DNA from: Ruminococcaceae bacterium UBA3329
Lineage (GTDB): Bacteria; Bacillota; Clostridia; Oscillospirales; Acutalibacteraceae
DNA length: 5,041 bases
Reading direction: 5' to 3'
NCBI GenBank assembly: GCA_002361875.1
Contig: DERX01000039.1
Span: 13,480-18,520, forward strand
Shown here: positions 1 through 4,950 of the stretch, in pieces
Layout: every line of letters begins with the position of its first letter
Position numbering within the stretch: the first letter of the stretch is position 1
Translations under genes and position numbers: made by a program
Notes under the pieces: generated by a model
What the model was told of the DNA's origin: nothing
Database searches by the model: none
Seen by the model: only the letters and a program-made list of their open reading frames with translations

Positions 1-63
1 AATATTTTAAATTATAAATAATCTATTATATTGTATAACAAACCGTCACCAAAGTCAACAAAA

Positions 64-81
64 AGGGAGTGATAAAAATTG
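64..81 (+). promoter_or_regulatory. Ribosome binding site fixing a TTG start
   Basis: A GGGAG core at 65-69 stands 9 bases before the TTG at 79-81. No ATG or GTG in the frame nearby is better placed, and starting at this TTG gives a complete hydrophobic N-terminal segment. The site therefore decides the start of the SpoIID-like gene. The 60 bases upstream are very AT-rich, but I could not find a promoter there that I trust. Confidence 0.7.
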
Positions 82-1077
82 AAAAGCTACACAGCAATTT
101 GCTTTTTTCTTGCCGTGGCGTTAATTCTCTGTCCTCTCGTTTCCGTTCCGAAAGCCAAAGATACATTTTCGGCAAATGTATCCGGAAACACGGCAGAGGA
201 AGAAGAAAGCTATGAAATCAGAGAAGAAAGCGAAACGAAAAGCACCGCAGAAAATGTTAATGTGCTCAAAGCCTCAAGCGGACAGGTGTCCGAAATGCCG
301 ATACGGGAATATCTTATTGATTGCGTTGCCGCCGAAATCGGCGGTTCTGCCGAGGAAGAGGCAATAAAAGCGCAAGCAATTGCCTGCCACACACTGTTGC
401 TTTATAAAAAAGCGCACAAGGATTCGTCTTTGGGCGATGCCGATATTTCGGACACAAGCCAAAAATTGCTTACCGCAGAAGAGCAAAAAGAAAAATGGGG
501 TGAAAATTACAGTGCATACCGTGAAAAAATAGAAAAATGCGTTACAGAGGTGGAAAACAAAATACTGTGCTTTGACGGCGAACCTATTATGGCGACCTTT
601 TTCTCAATAAGCAACGGTAAAACAGAAAATGCTGAAAATGTCTGGGGAAGCGCCGTTCCGTATTTAGTTTCGGTTGACAGTCCGGACGATAAGCTGTCGC
701 CTAGTTACACTTCTACCGTTTCGGTGACGGCGGAAGAATTTAAAAAGGTACTTACCGAAAAAGGAGCATCGCCCAAAGGGAAGGAAGAAAACCGGATAGG
801 AAAAAGCGAGCTAAATTCCACGGGAACGGTTAACAGCATTATTCTTTGCGGAAAAAGCTTTAGCGGAACTGATGTTCGCAGTATGTTTTCACTGAACAGC
901 GCCACATTTACAGTAAAATATGAGGAAGAAAAGTTTATTTTCACCGTTTCAGGATACGGCCACGGAGTGGGAATGAGCCAATACGGCGCAAACGAAATGG
1001 CGAAAAAGGGAAATACCTATGATGAAATTCTCGCCCATTATTATAAGAACGCAATTATTTCGACAGTGACGCAATAA
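79..1077 (+). CDS. spoIID: SpoIID/LytB-domain protein (stage II sporulation protein D-like)
   Basis: A 332-residue protein, complete, starting at TTG. Residues 5-23 form a hydrophobic signal/anchor, followed by an acidic, low-complexity linker (about 30-70). The SpoIID domain fills the rest. It has the PIREYLIDCVAAEI block (74-87), whose Glu86 matches the catalytic glutamate of SpoIID lytic transglycosylases, then EAIKAQAIA (94-102), SNGKTENAENVWG (178-190), PYLVSVDSP (194-202) and the C-terminal GYGHGVGMSQYGA (292-304) with ILAHYYKNA. Known family role: SpoIID trims peptidoglycan with SpoIIP and SpoIIM to drive engulfment of the forespore, from the mother-cell membrane. Oddities: the usual Ala-Arg-Thr-Tyr reads A-C-H-T (102-105), with His in place of Arg, and the Cys/His cluster that binds zinc in some clostridial SpoIIDs is not evident after it. 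It could instead be a SpoIID-domain paralogue; spoIIP and spoIIM are not in the window. No plus-strand terminator is seen just after it. Confidence 0.85.
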   Translation: MKSYTAICFFLAVALILCPLVSVPKAKDTFSANVSGNTAEEEESYEIREESETKSTAENVNVLKASSGQVSEMPIREYLIDCVAAEIGGSAEEEAIKAQAIACHTLLLYKKAHKDSSLGDADISDTSQKLLTAEEQKEKWGENYSAYREKIEKCVTEVENKILCFDGEPIMATFFSISNGKTENAENVWGSAVPYLVSVDSPDDKLSPSYTSTVSVTAEEFKKVLTEKGASPKGKEENRIGKSELNSTGTVNSIILCGKSFSGTDVRSMFSLNSATFTVKYEEEKFIFTVSGYGHGVGMSQYGANEMAKKGNTYDEILAHYYKNAIISTVTQ

Positions 1078-1108
1078 AAAAAAGACCCGCACCGCAAAGG
1101 TGAAAGTC
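1076..1108 (-). terminator. Intrinsic terminator of the toxin mRNA
   Basis: Read on the minus strand, GAC (1108-1106) and CACC (1102-1099) pair with GGTG (1093-1090) and GTC (1086-1084). The tip is TTTGC, and a 3x3 internal step can form two G-U pairs. Eight T residues follow (1083-1076). The T run overlaps the stop codon of the plus-strand spoIID-like gene, so this signal separates two convergent units. On the plus strand the hairpin has no T tract and would not terminate spoIID. Confidence 0.65.
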
Positions 1109-1134
1109 CGAGAGAAAGAAAATAGGTGTTAGTG

Positions 1135-1162
1135 TTGACAAAGTGCAGAAATCTGATATAAT
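1135..1162 (+). promoter_or_regulatory. Strong sigma-A promoter of the antisense RNA
   Basis: A consensus -35 TTGACA (1135-1140), a 16-base spacer and a consensus -10 TATAAT (1157-1162), with a TGn extended -10 (1154-1156). Transcription should start near 1169. It is closer to consensus than the opposing toxin promoter, as expected if the antisense RNA must be in excess. No coding frame lies downstream before the terminator at 1213-1254, so the product is an RNA. Confidence 0.8.
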
Positions 1163-1168
1163 ATAAGT

Positions 1169-1254
1169 GAACAAGGAGCTTCCCAATAGACGGTTAGCCC
1201 TTATGGTTGGTTAAATAACCGCCCTGTTGAGCAGAGGGGCGGTTATTTTCTTTT
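1169..1254 (+). ncRNA. Candidate antisense antitoxin RNA (about 85 nt)
   Basis: Bounded by the promoter at 1135-1162 and the intrinsic terminator at 1213-1254. It is perfectly complementary to the last 60 or so bases of the minus-strand 37-residue peptide gene and to the toxin mRNA just past its stop codon. This tail-to-tail arrangement is the one known from txpA/RatA and bsrG/SR4 in Bacillus subtilis and from the par locus of Enterococcus. By analogy it would block translation and/or recruit RNase III to degrade the toxin mRNA; that is inference. An AAGGAG at 1173-1178 has no start codon at a usable distance, and the only ATG (1203) opens a three-codon frame, so I treat it as non-coding. It shares the 11-base sequence CGGTTAGCCCT with the toxin mRNA leader. 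Confidence 0.7.
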
Positions 1255-1307
1255 ATTACGAACAATACAAGCATTACTAATGTTAAGTAAAGTATGGCTT
1301 GTTCCAT
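1194..1307 (-). CDS. Candidate type I toxin: 37-residue single-span membrane peptide
   Basis: ATG at 1307-1305, TAA at 1196-1194. The ribosome binding site GGAGGGC (1320-1314) ends 6 bases before the ATG, which makes this start convincing. The peptide begins MEQ, then has a hydrophobic span (AILYLTLVMLVLFVI, residues 4-18), and ends in a polar, basic tail (KENNRPSAQQGGYLTNHKG). Size and shape fit membrane-acting type I toxins (Fst, TxpA/BsrG and 'holin-like toxin' families), but I see no diagnostic motif of any one family, so the family is open. About the last 18 codons are encoded across the terminator hairpin of the opposing antisense RNA. The gene has its own promoter (1436-1464), a 120-base structured leader and its own terminator (1076-1108). 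Expected role, by analogy: depolarising the membrane when not silenced. Alternative: an unrelated small membrane protein. Confidence 0.7.
   Translation of the reverse strand: MEQAILYLTLVMLVLFVIKENNRPSAQQGGYLTNHKG
1213..1254 (+). terminator. Intrinsic terminator of the antisense RNA
   Basis: A perfect 12-bp stem, AAATAACCGCCC (1213-1224) with GGGCGGTTATTT (1237-1248), a 12-base loop, then TCTTTT. On the minus strand the same hairpin is followed by AACCAACC with no T tract, so it should stop the plus-strand RNA and let the toxin mRNA read through. The stem is also codons 20-31 or so of the toxin peptide. Confidence 0.9.
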
Positions 1308-1429
1308 AATATCGCCCTCCTATTAACAATTTCCAAAGGGTTATGTAATCAGAGGGTCACTGTCCCTCTGTTATAACTTTCGTCATTAAGAGGGCTAACC
1401 GCCTACCGTAAATGGGCAACTCTTTGCCG
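1308..1429 (-). promoter_or_regulatory. Structured 5' leader of the toxin mRNA with anti-Shine-Dalgarno and fold-back element
   Basis: From the predicted start (near 1429) the RNA opens with a stem-loop GGCAA-AGAG-TTGCC (1428-1415). Next comes CGGTTAGCCCTCTTA (minus strand, 1401-1387). Its GCCCTCTTA part (1395-1387) can form a 9-bp helix, including one G-U, with the ribosome binding region TAGGAGGGC (1322-1314), hiding the start site. Its CGGTTAGCCCT part (1401-1391) is also an exact 11-base complement of the mRNA's own 3' region (1201-1191). That helix extends past one mismatch by 3 bp (1405-1403 with 1189-1187). Between them sits a perfect 7-bp hairpin, CAGAGGG/CCCTCTG (1350-1370). Mutually exclusive pairings of this kind control translation in hok, aapA1 and txpA-type mRNAs; the application here is inference. 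Confidence 0.6.
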
Positions 1430-1435
1430 AAATTT

Positions 1436-1464
1436 ATTATACTGCAAAGAACTCCTGAAATCAA
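1436..1464 (-). promoter_or_regulatory. Sigma-A promoter of the candidate toxin gene
   Basis: On the minus strand, TTGATT (1464-1459), a 17-base spacer and TATAAT (1441-1436). A run of A and T (about 1466-1480) just upstream of the -35 could act as an UP element. Transcription should begin near 1429, exactly at a stem-loop. The promoter lies only about 65 bases past the rpmA terminator in the same direction, so read-through of that terminator would also enter the toxin gene. Confidence 0.7.
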
Positions 1465-1528
1465 CAAAAAAATTTTTAAGCTTTATCTGTTTACCATCAT
1501 CTTACACCCCTTGCTAAAATATATTCAT

Positions 1529-1556
1529 AAAAAAACTCCCCGATTTTTCGGGGAGT
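1529..1556 (-). terminator. Terminator of the rplU-prp-rpmA operon
   Basis: Minus strand: a perfect 8-bp stem ACTCCCCG (1556-1549) and CGGGGAGT (1542-1535), a six-base AT loop, then six T (1534-1529). It lies 19 bases past the rpmA stop. It ends the operon here, whereas in many Firmicutes obg follows rpmA. Confidence 0.92.
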
Positions 1557-1574
1557 AGCTTTTAGTAAATTAAA

Positions 1575-1859
1575 TTACTGCTCAACGGGGTAAACGCTGA
1601 CTTTCTTTCTGTCTTTACCCATTCTCTCAAACTTAACCTTGCCGTCAACAAGAGCAAAAAGAGTATCGTCAGAGCCGCGGCCTACATTGTTGCCGGGGTG
1701 AATGTGAGTTCCGCGCTGTTTAACAAGGATGTTGCCTGCAAGAACAGTCTGACCGTCGGCTCTCTTTACGCCGAGTCTTTTTGATTCTGAATCTCTGCCG
1801 TTCTTGGTAGAACCCATACCTTTTTTATGAGCAAATAACTGAATGTTAATCTTAAGCAT
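1575..1859 (-). CDS. rpmA: 50S ribosomal protein L27 (precursor with cleavable N-terminus)
   Basis: 94 residues, full length. The body has the L27 signatures HKKGMGSTKNGRDSESKRLG (11-30), GNILVKQRGT (42-51), HPGNNVGRGSDDTLFALV (54-71) and the C-terminal basic strand. L27 sits in the large subunit, and its processed N-terminus reaches the peptidyl transferase centre. The first ten residues, MLKINIQLFA, form the Firmicutes-type extension removed by Prp between Phe-Ala and His-Lys-Lys-Gly to expose the mature end; this is known from Staphylococcus aureus. The protease gene lies directly upstream and shares one base with it (TAATG). A good ribosome binding site, AGAGGTG (1873-1867), lies inside the end of prp, 7 bases before the ATG, so translation need not depend only on coupling. 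Confidence 0.97.
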   Translation of the reverse strand: MLKINIQLFAHKKGMGSTKNGRDSESKRLGVKRADGQTVLAGNILVKQRGTHIHPGNNVGRGSDDTLFALVDGKVKFERMGKDRKKVSVYPVEQ

Positions 1860-2176
1860 TAGATTGCACCTCTTTCAATTTTTATGTGTTGCGGATACTG
1901 ACGCGCGAGCTCGGTTAAATGTAAAACCAAACCGTCTGTCAGAACCTTTGTTTCGGATAAATTTGCTTTCGGAATCACAAATTTCATATATCCGTCACGG
2001 ACAACTGCGTCCGCATTGATTTTAAGAACTTCCAACACCGTGTTTGCAACTAAATAAGCCGCAGATGAAACTGCACTGCAAACAATGTCTGTTCCCTCTT
2101 CCCCTGCGCCTGAATGACCGTTCAGCTCAAAGCCCTCAACCGTGTCACCCGACAGGAAGAATTTTACATTTGTCAT
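1859..2176 (-). CDS. prp: Ribosomal-processing cysteine protease Prp
   Basis: 105 residues, close to the usual size of the YsxB/Prp family. The catalytic dyad is visible: His21 in GHSGAGEEGTD and Cys33 in DIVCSAVSSAAY, matching the His/Cys pair of S. aureus Prp. The tail ends in HIKIERGAI. Prp cleaves the N-terminal extension of L27 before or during ribosome assembly. Its position between rplU and rpmA is the conserved Firmicutes order. The start overlaps the rplU stop by one base (TAATG at 2178-2174) and no strong ribosome binding site precedes it, so it is probably translated by coupling to rplU at a lower rate, sensible for an enzyme between two abundant structural proteins. Older annotations call it a hypothetical or DUF464 protein. 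Confidence 0.95.
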   Translation of the reverse strand: MTNVKFFLSGDTVEGFELNGHSGAGEEGTDIVCSAVSSAAYLVANTVLEVLKINADAVVRDGYMKFVIPKANLSETKVLTDGLVLHLTELARQYPQHIKIERGAI

Positions 2177-2487
2177 TATGCGTTAATTGCGGTAATCTCA
2201 ACCTTTGTGTAAGGCTGACGGTGACCCATTTTACGCTTTTCGTTTTTCTTTGACTTGTAAGTGAAAACGGTAACCTTCTTTGACTTGCCGTTCTTTACAA
2301 CTTTAGCAGTAACAGAAGCACCCTCAACATAAGGAGCGCCTGTCTTGATGCCGTCATCTGAACCTACTGCGAGAACCTTGTCAAAGGTAATCTCTGCGTT
2401 TTCTTCTGCGTCAAGCTTTTCTACGAAAACAACGTCGCCGTCTGTGACCTTGTACTGCTTGCCGCCGGTAACAATAATTGCGTACAT
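2176..2487 (-). CDS. rplU: 50S ribosomal protein L21
   Basis: 103 residues, the normal length. It opens with MYAIIVTGGKQYKVTDGD, the L21 N-terminal signature, continues with the VEGASVTAKVV strand (54-64), and ends with the basic, rRNA-binding loop KSKKNEKRKMGHRQPYTKVE (78-97). L21 binds 23S rRNA domain II and stabilises the large subunit. The ribosome binding site AAGGTAGG (2502-2495) lies 7 bases before the ATG. It is the first gene of the operon, preceded by a structured leader and a strong promoter. Confidence 0.98.
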   Translation of the reverse strand: MYAIIVTGGKQYKVTDGDVVFVEKLDAEENAEITFDKVLAVGSDDGIKTGAPYVEGASVTAKVVKNGKSKKVTVFTYKSKKNEKRKMGHRQPYTKVEITAINA

Positions 2488-2577
2488 TTTTTTACCTACC
2501 TTAATATAGACTCGCTATTGAGGGCGGGAAAAACCTCTTAACAGCCCGAAAGACAGACTGCCCCCTAATAAGCGGCT
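2488..2577 (-). promoter_or_regulatory. Ribosomal protein L21 leader (autoregulatory 5' UTR)
   Basis: About 90 bases lie between the predicted start (near 2577) and rplU. The 5' part, CGCTTATTAGGGG (2574-2562), can pair with CCCTCAATAGCG (2524-2513) at the 3' end, with one bulge and one mismatch. This closes a large stem around an internal domain with AGTCTGTCTTTCGGGCTGTT. Position and closed-stem form fit the known Firmicutes L21 leader class, thought to be bound by L21 or a partner protein for feedback control. A covariance search would be needed to assign it firmly. Confidence 0.65.
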
Positions 2578-2582
2578 TAAAA

Positions 2583-2611
2583 ATAATAACAGAAAAACAT
2601 ATATCTGTCAA
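2583..2611 (-). promoter_or_regulatory. Sigma-A promoter of the rplU-prp-rpmA operon
   Basis: Minus strand: TTGACA (2611-2606), 17-base spacer, TATTAT (2588-2583), with a TGn extended -10 (2591-2589). Start expected near 2577. It stands back to back with the promoter of the signalling operon; the two -35 boxes are 34 bases apart. Confidence 0.85.
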
Positions 2612-2645
2612 GAGTTTTTAAGGAAATAAATTCATTTCCAACAAC

Positions 2646-2674
2646 TTTACACGCTCTCTTTTATCTGTTATAAT
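2646..2674 (+). promoter_or_regulatory. Sigma-A promoter of the response regulator-Hpt operon
   Basis: TTTACA (2646-2651), 17-base spacer, TATAAT (2669-2674) with a TGn extended -10 (2666-2668). The transcript should start near 2681, giving a leader of only about 25 bases that contains the ribosome binding site GGGG at 2693-2696. No room is left for a riboswitch. Confidence 0.82.
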
Positions 2675-2705
2675 ATGAAAAATACTTAATTCGGGGTAAA
2701 ACGGT

Positions 2706-4373
2706 ATGAAAGAGATGTCACTCGGTAAAAAGCGCACTGTTCTTGTGGTTGAAGACGACCTTATAAACAGAGAAATTTTATCCGCTATTCTGTCTGACAG
2801 CTACACCGTTCTTCAGGCGGAGAACGGCAAAGCAGGTCTTGAAATTTTAGAATCGGGCGGCAAGGAAATTTCGCTTATTTTGCTTGATATTCAAATGCCC
2901 GTAATGAACGGATACGAATTTCTTGACGCAATCGGGCAAATCCCCTCTTTCAGAAGTATTCCGATTATTATAACCACCTCAAGCAACGCCACGGACGATG
3001 AAATTAAATGCCTTGAAAACGGGGCGTCGGATTTTGTTTCAAAGCCGTATAATCCCGATATTATTTTAAGGCGTGTGGGCAGTATGATTCGTCTGCGTGA
3101 GGCGTCCTCGGTTATTAACCGAGTTGAGCGTGACAGCGTTACGGGCCTTTACAGCAGAGATTTCTTCTATATAAATTCGGAAAATATTCTTTCGGCAAGC
3201 ACACAGATTGAATACGACATTTTCTGCTGTGAAATTATGTCTCTTAAAATGTTACAGGACAGACACGGCAAAGCAAAAACAGAAAAGCTGCTTATCGGCA
3301 TTACAAAAGCACTTGAGGACAATTTCGGTTTCGATTCGCTTTACGGAAAGCTCAGCGACAATACTTTTTCCGTTTTAACTGCACATAAATCGAAGGAAAA
3401 TTATGAAAGCATTTCGGAAAATCTTCGCAATGCCGTAAAAAACATGTCCATTCCCGACACTGTTTTGCATTTTTCCGCTTATCCGTGCGTTGACAGCACC
3501 GTTTCTGTTTCATCGCTTTGCAGCCGTACGCTTACGGCTCTTGACGAGGTGAAATTCCAATTCGGAAGGCAGTTTGCGGAATTCAACAGTGAATTTAGAG
3601 ATAAATATTCCCGCCGTCACGCAATTTTAGGCTATATGGAAACGGCGATAAAGGAAAATCAGTTTGAGGTTTATTATCAGCCCAAATTCTCGCTCGGCGA
3701 AGAAAAGGTCGGCGGTGCAGAGGCGATTGTCCGCTGGACTCACCCTGAGCTTGGATTCATAAGCCCGGGAGAGTTTATCCCTCTCTTTGAAAGCAGCGGT
3801 TTTATTACGGAGCTTGATTTTTATGTGGCGGAGAGAACCTGCAAGGATCTTCGTGAATGGATTGATTCGGGCAAACCAGTAATTCCGGTTTCTTTCAATC
3901 TTTCCCGTGCGGATTTCAGTCATCCCTCCCTTGCGGAAACCGTTGAAAATATTACGGACAAATATTCTATTCCTCACGAGCTTTTGCACATTGAGGTTAC
4001 GGAATCAGCATACACTGACAATATGAAGGTGTTTCTTGACACCGTTCAAAAGCTTCATAACAAAGGCTTTAGGATTGAGCTTGACGACTTCGGCGCAGGT
4101 TACTCCTCGCTTACGGTTTTAAGCGAATTGGATATTGACATATTAAAACTTGATATGTACTTTGCACGCAATATGGGTTCGCCGAAACAGGATTTGATTT
4201 TGAAGCATATTTTCTCAATAGCGCAAAAACTTAATATTGCTGTAGTTGCCGAGGGCGTTGAAACAAAAGAGCAATCAGACGCTTTCCGCAGTATGGGATG
4301 CGACTACATTCAAGGCTACTATTATTCAAGGCCCATACCAAAAGCGCAGTTTGAAGAATATCTCAATAAATAA
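2706..4373 (+). CDS. Response regulator with receiver, degenerate GGDEF and EAL domains (c-di-GMP phosphodiesterase)
   Basis: 555 residues, complete. Receiver domain, about 10-130: acidic pair Glu16/Asp17, phospho-acceptor Asp61 in LLLDIQMPVMNGYEF, Thr90/Thr91 and Lys113 in VSKPYNP, all intact. A GGDEF-like domain follows (about 142-295), recognisable from RDSVTGLYSRDFF, but the active-site loop reads SDNTF (217-221) instead of GGDEF and the metal- and GTP-binding residues are not kept, so it should not make c-di-GMP. The EAL domain (about 305-553) keeps the catalytic set as I align it to RocR: Glu339 (EAI for EAL), Asn398, Glu430, Asp460 and Asp461 (LDDFGAGYSSL), Lys481, Glu516 (AEGVET), Gln536, plus Glu433. 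Predicted action: phosphorylation-controlled hydrolysis of c-di-GMP to pGpG in the cytoplasm, lowering c-di-GMP and favouring motile behaviour. ATG 2706 has GGGG 9 bases upstream. The Hpt gene downstream is its likely partner. Confidence 0.92.
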   Translation: MKEMSLGKKRTVLVVEDDLINREILSAILSDSYTVLQAENGKAGLEILESGGKEISLILLDIQMPVMNGYEFLDAIGQIPSFRSIPIIITTSSNATDDEIKCLENGASDFVSKPYNPDIILRRVGSMIRLREASSVINRVERDSVTGLYSRDFFYINSENILSASTQIEYDIFCCEIMSLKMLQDRHGKAKTEKLLIGITKALEDNFGFDSLYGKLSDNTFSVLTAHKSKENYESISENLRNAVKNMSIPDTVLHFSAYPCVDSTVSVSSLCSRTLTALDEVKFQFGRQFAEFNSEFRDKYSRRHAILGYMETAIKENQFEVYYQPKFSLGEEKVGGAEAIVRWTHPELGFISPGEFIPLFESSGFITELDFYVAERTCKDLREWIDSGKPVIPVSFNLSRADFSHPSLAETVENITDKYSIPHELLHIEVTESAYTDNMKVFLDTVQKLHNKGFRIELDDFGAGYSSLTVLSELDIDILKLDMYFARNMGSPKQDLILKHIFSIAQKLNIAVVAEGVETKEQSDAFRSMGCDYIQGYYYSRPIPKAQFEEYLNK

Positions 4374-4391
4374 ACATAAGGATATAAAAAT

Positions 4392-4751
4392 ATGAATCTT
4401 ACAGAATGTTACGAGAAAATCGGCGGAGATTACGAGGATATTATGAGCCGCTTTAAAAGCGAATCACTCATTAAGCGTTTTTTGCCGATGTTTTTAAGCG
4501 ATCCAAGCTTTAATGAACTTACATCGGCTTTGGAAAAAGGCGATGCAGGAACGGCTTTCCGTGCGGCGCACACCTTAAAAGGCGTTACAGCCAACCTGTC
4601 GCTCGCAAAGCTCAATTCCGTGTCGGTTGAAATCACCGAAATGCTGCGAGCGGAAAACTTAAGTGCGGCGAAAGAGTATTATCCCGCCGTAAAAGAGGTT
4701 TACGACAAAACTTTTGAAGCAATATCGCAGTTCAAAGACGAAATGCAGTAA
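4392..4751 (+). CDS. Stand-alone histidine phosphotransfer (Hpt) domain protein
   Basis: 119 residues, essentially one Hpt domain, mostly helical. The signature FRAAHTLKGVTANL (57-69 region) contains the phosphorylated His60, and the following helices (LAKLNSVSVEITEML and the C-terminal amphipathic helix) fit the four-helix bundle. Hpt proteins carry phosphoryl groups between receiver domains in multistep phosphorelays. The gene begins 18 bases after the upstream stop, with AAGGA (4378-4382) 9 bases before the ATG, and no promoter lies between, so it is co-transcribed with the receiver-EAL regulator and probably exchanges phosphate with its Asp61. No histidine kinase is in the window, so a hybrid kinase encoded elsewhere is inferred. 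Confidence 0.88.
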   Translation: MNLTECYEKIGGDYEDIMSRFKSESLIKRFLPMFLSDPSFNELTSALEKGDAGTAFRAAHTLKGVTANLSLAKLNSVSVEITEMLRAENLSAAKEYYPAVKEVYDKTFEAISQFKDEMQ

Positions 4752-4767
4752 AACTTATTAAATAAGC

Positions 4768-4797
4768 CACCCGTTTGATAGCGGGTGATTTTTGTTT
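4768..4797 (+). terminator. Terminator of the response regulator-Hpt operon
   Basis: Stem CACCCG (4768-4773) with CGGGTG (4782-4787), 8-base loop, then TTTTTGTTT (4789-4797). It starts 17 bases after the Hpt stop. A small AT palindrome, CTTATT-A-AATAAG (4754-4766), directly precedes it. Confidence 0.85.
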
Positions 4798-4827
4798 GAC
4801 ATTATTGGATTTTTTCGGACTTTATAT

Positions 4828-4860
4828 GGTCAGTTTTCCACACCTGACCGTTTTTGTTTT
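4828..4860 (+). terminator. Second terminator-like hairpin
   Basis: GGTCAG (4828-4833) pairs with CTGACC (4844-4849) over a 10-base loop, followed by GTTTTTGTTTT. It could back up the terminator at 4768-4797. The stem is only 6 bp and one base separates it from the T tract, so function is uncertain. Confidence 0.45.
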
Positions 4861-4950
4861 TATCTGTTCCTTTTTTCCAATCTGTTGCACTCATAATTAT
4901 AATCTATCTCGCTCCCTCAAAGTTTGAAAGACCGACCGCACAGAACCGAG

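Noticed and set aside
1..60. Possible promoter for the spoIID-like gene (sigma-E or sigma-A)
   Set aside because: The stretch is so AT-rich that several -10-like hexamers occur (for example 24-29 and 34-39), but none has a matching -35 at the right distance for either factor.
1173..1211. Small peptide in the plus-strand antisense RNA, suggested by AAGGAG at 1173-1178
   Set aside because: There is no start codon at a proper distance; the ATG at 1203 gives only three codons before TAA.
1350..1370. Perfect 7-bp hairpin CAGAGGG/CCCTCTG as a terminator
   Set aside because: There is no T tract on either strand. It lies inside the toxin mRNA leader and is better read as leader structure.
2044..2253. 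69-residue plus-strand open frame across prp and rplU
   Set aside because: It is antisense to two well-recognised genes, with no ribosome binding site or family features.
2675..2705. c-di-GMP riboswitch ahead of the phosphodiesterase gene
   Set aside because: The leader from the predicted start is only about 25 bases, too short for any riboswitch.
3627..3989. 120-residue minus-strand open frame
   Set aside because: It lies wholly inside the EAL domain coding sequence on the other strand, has no recognisable family features, and the plus-strand frame has clear catalytic motifs.
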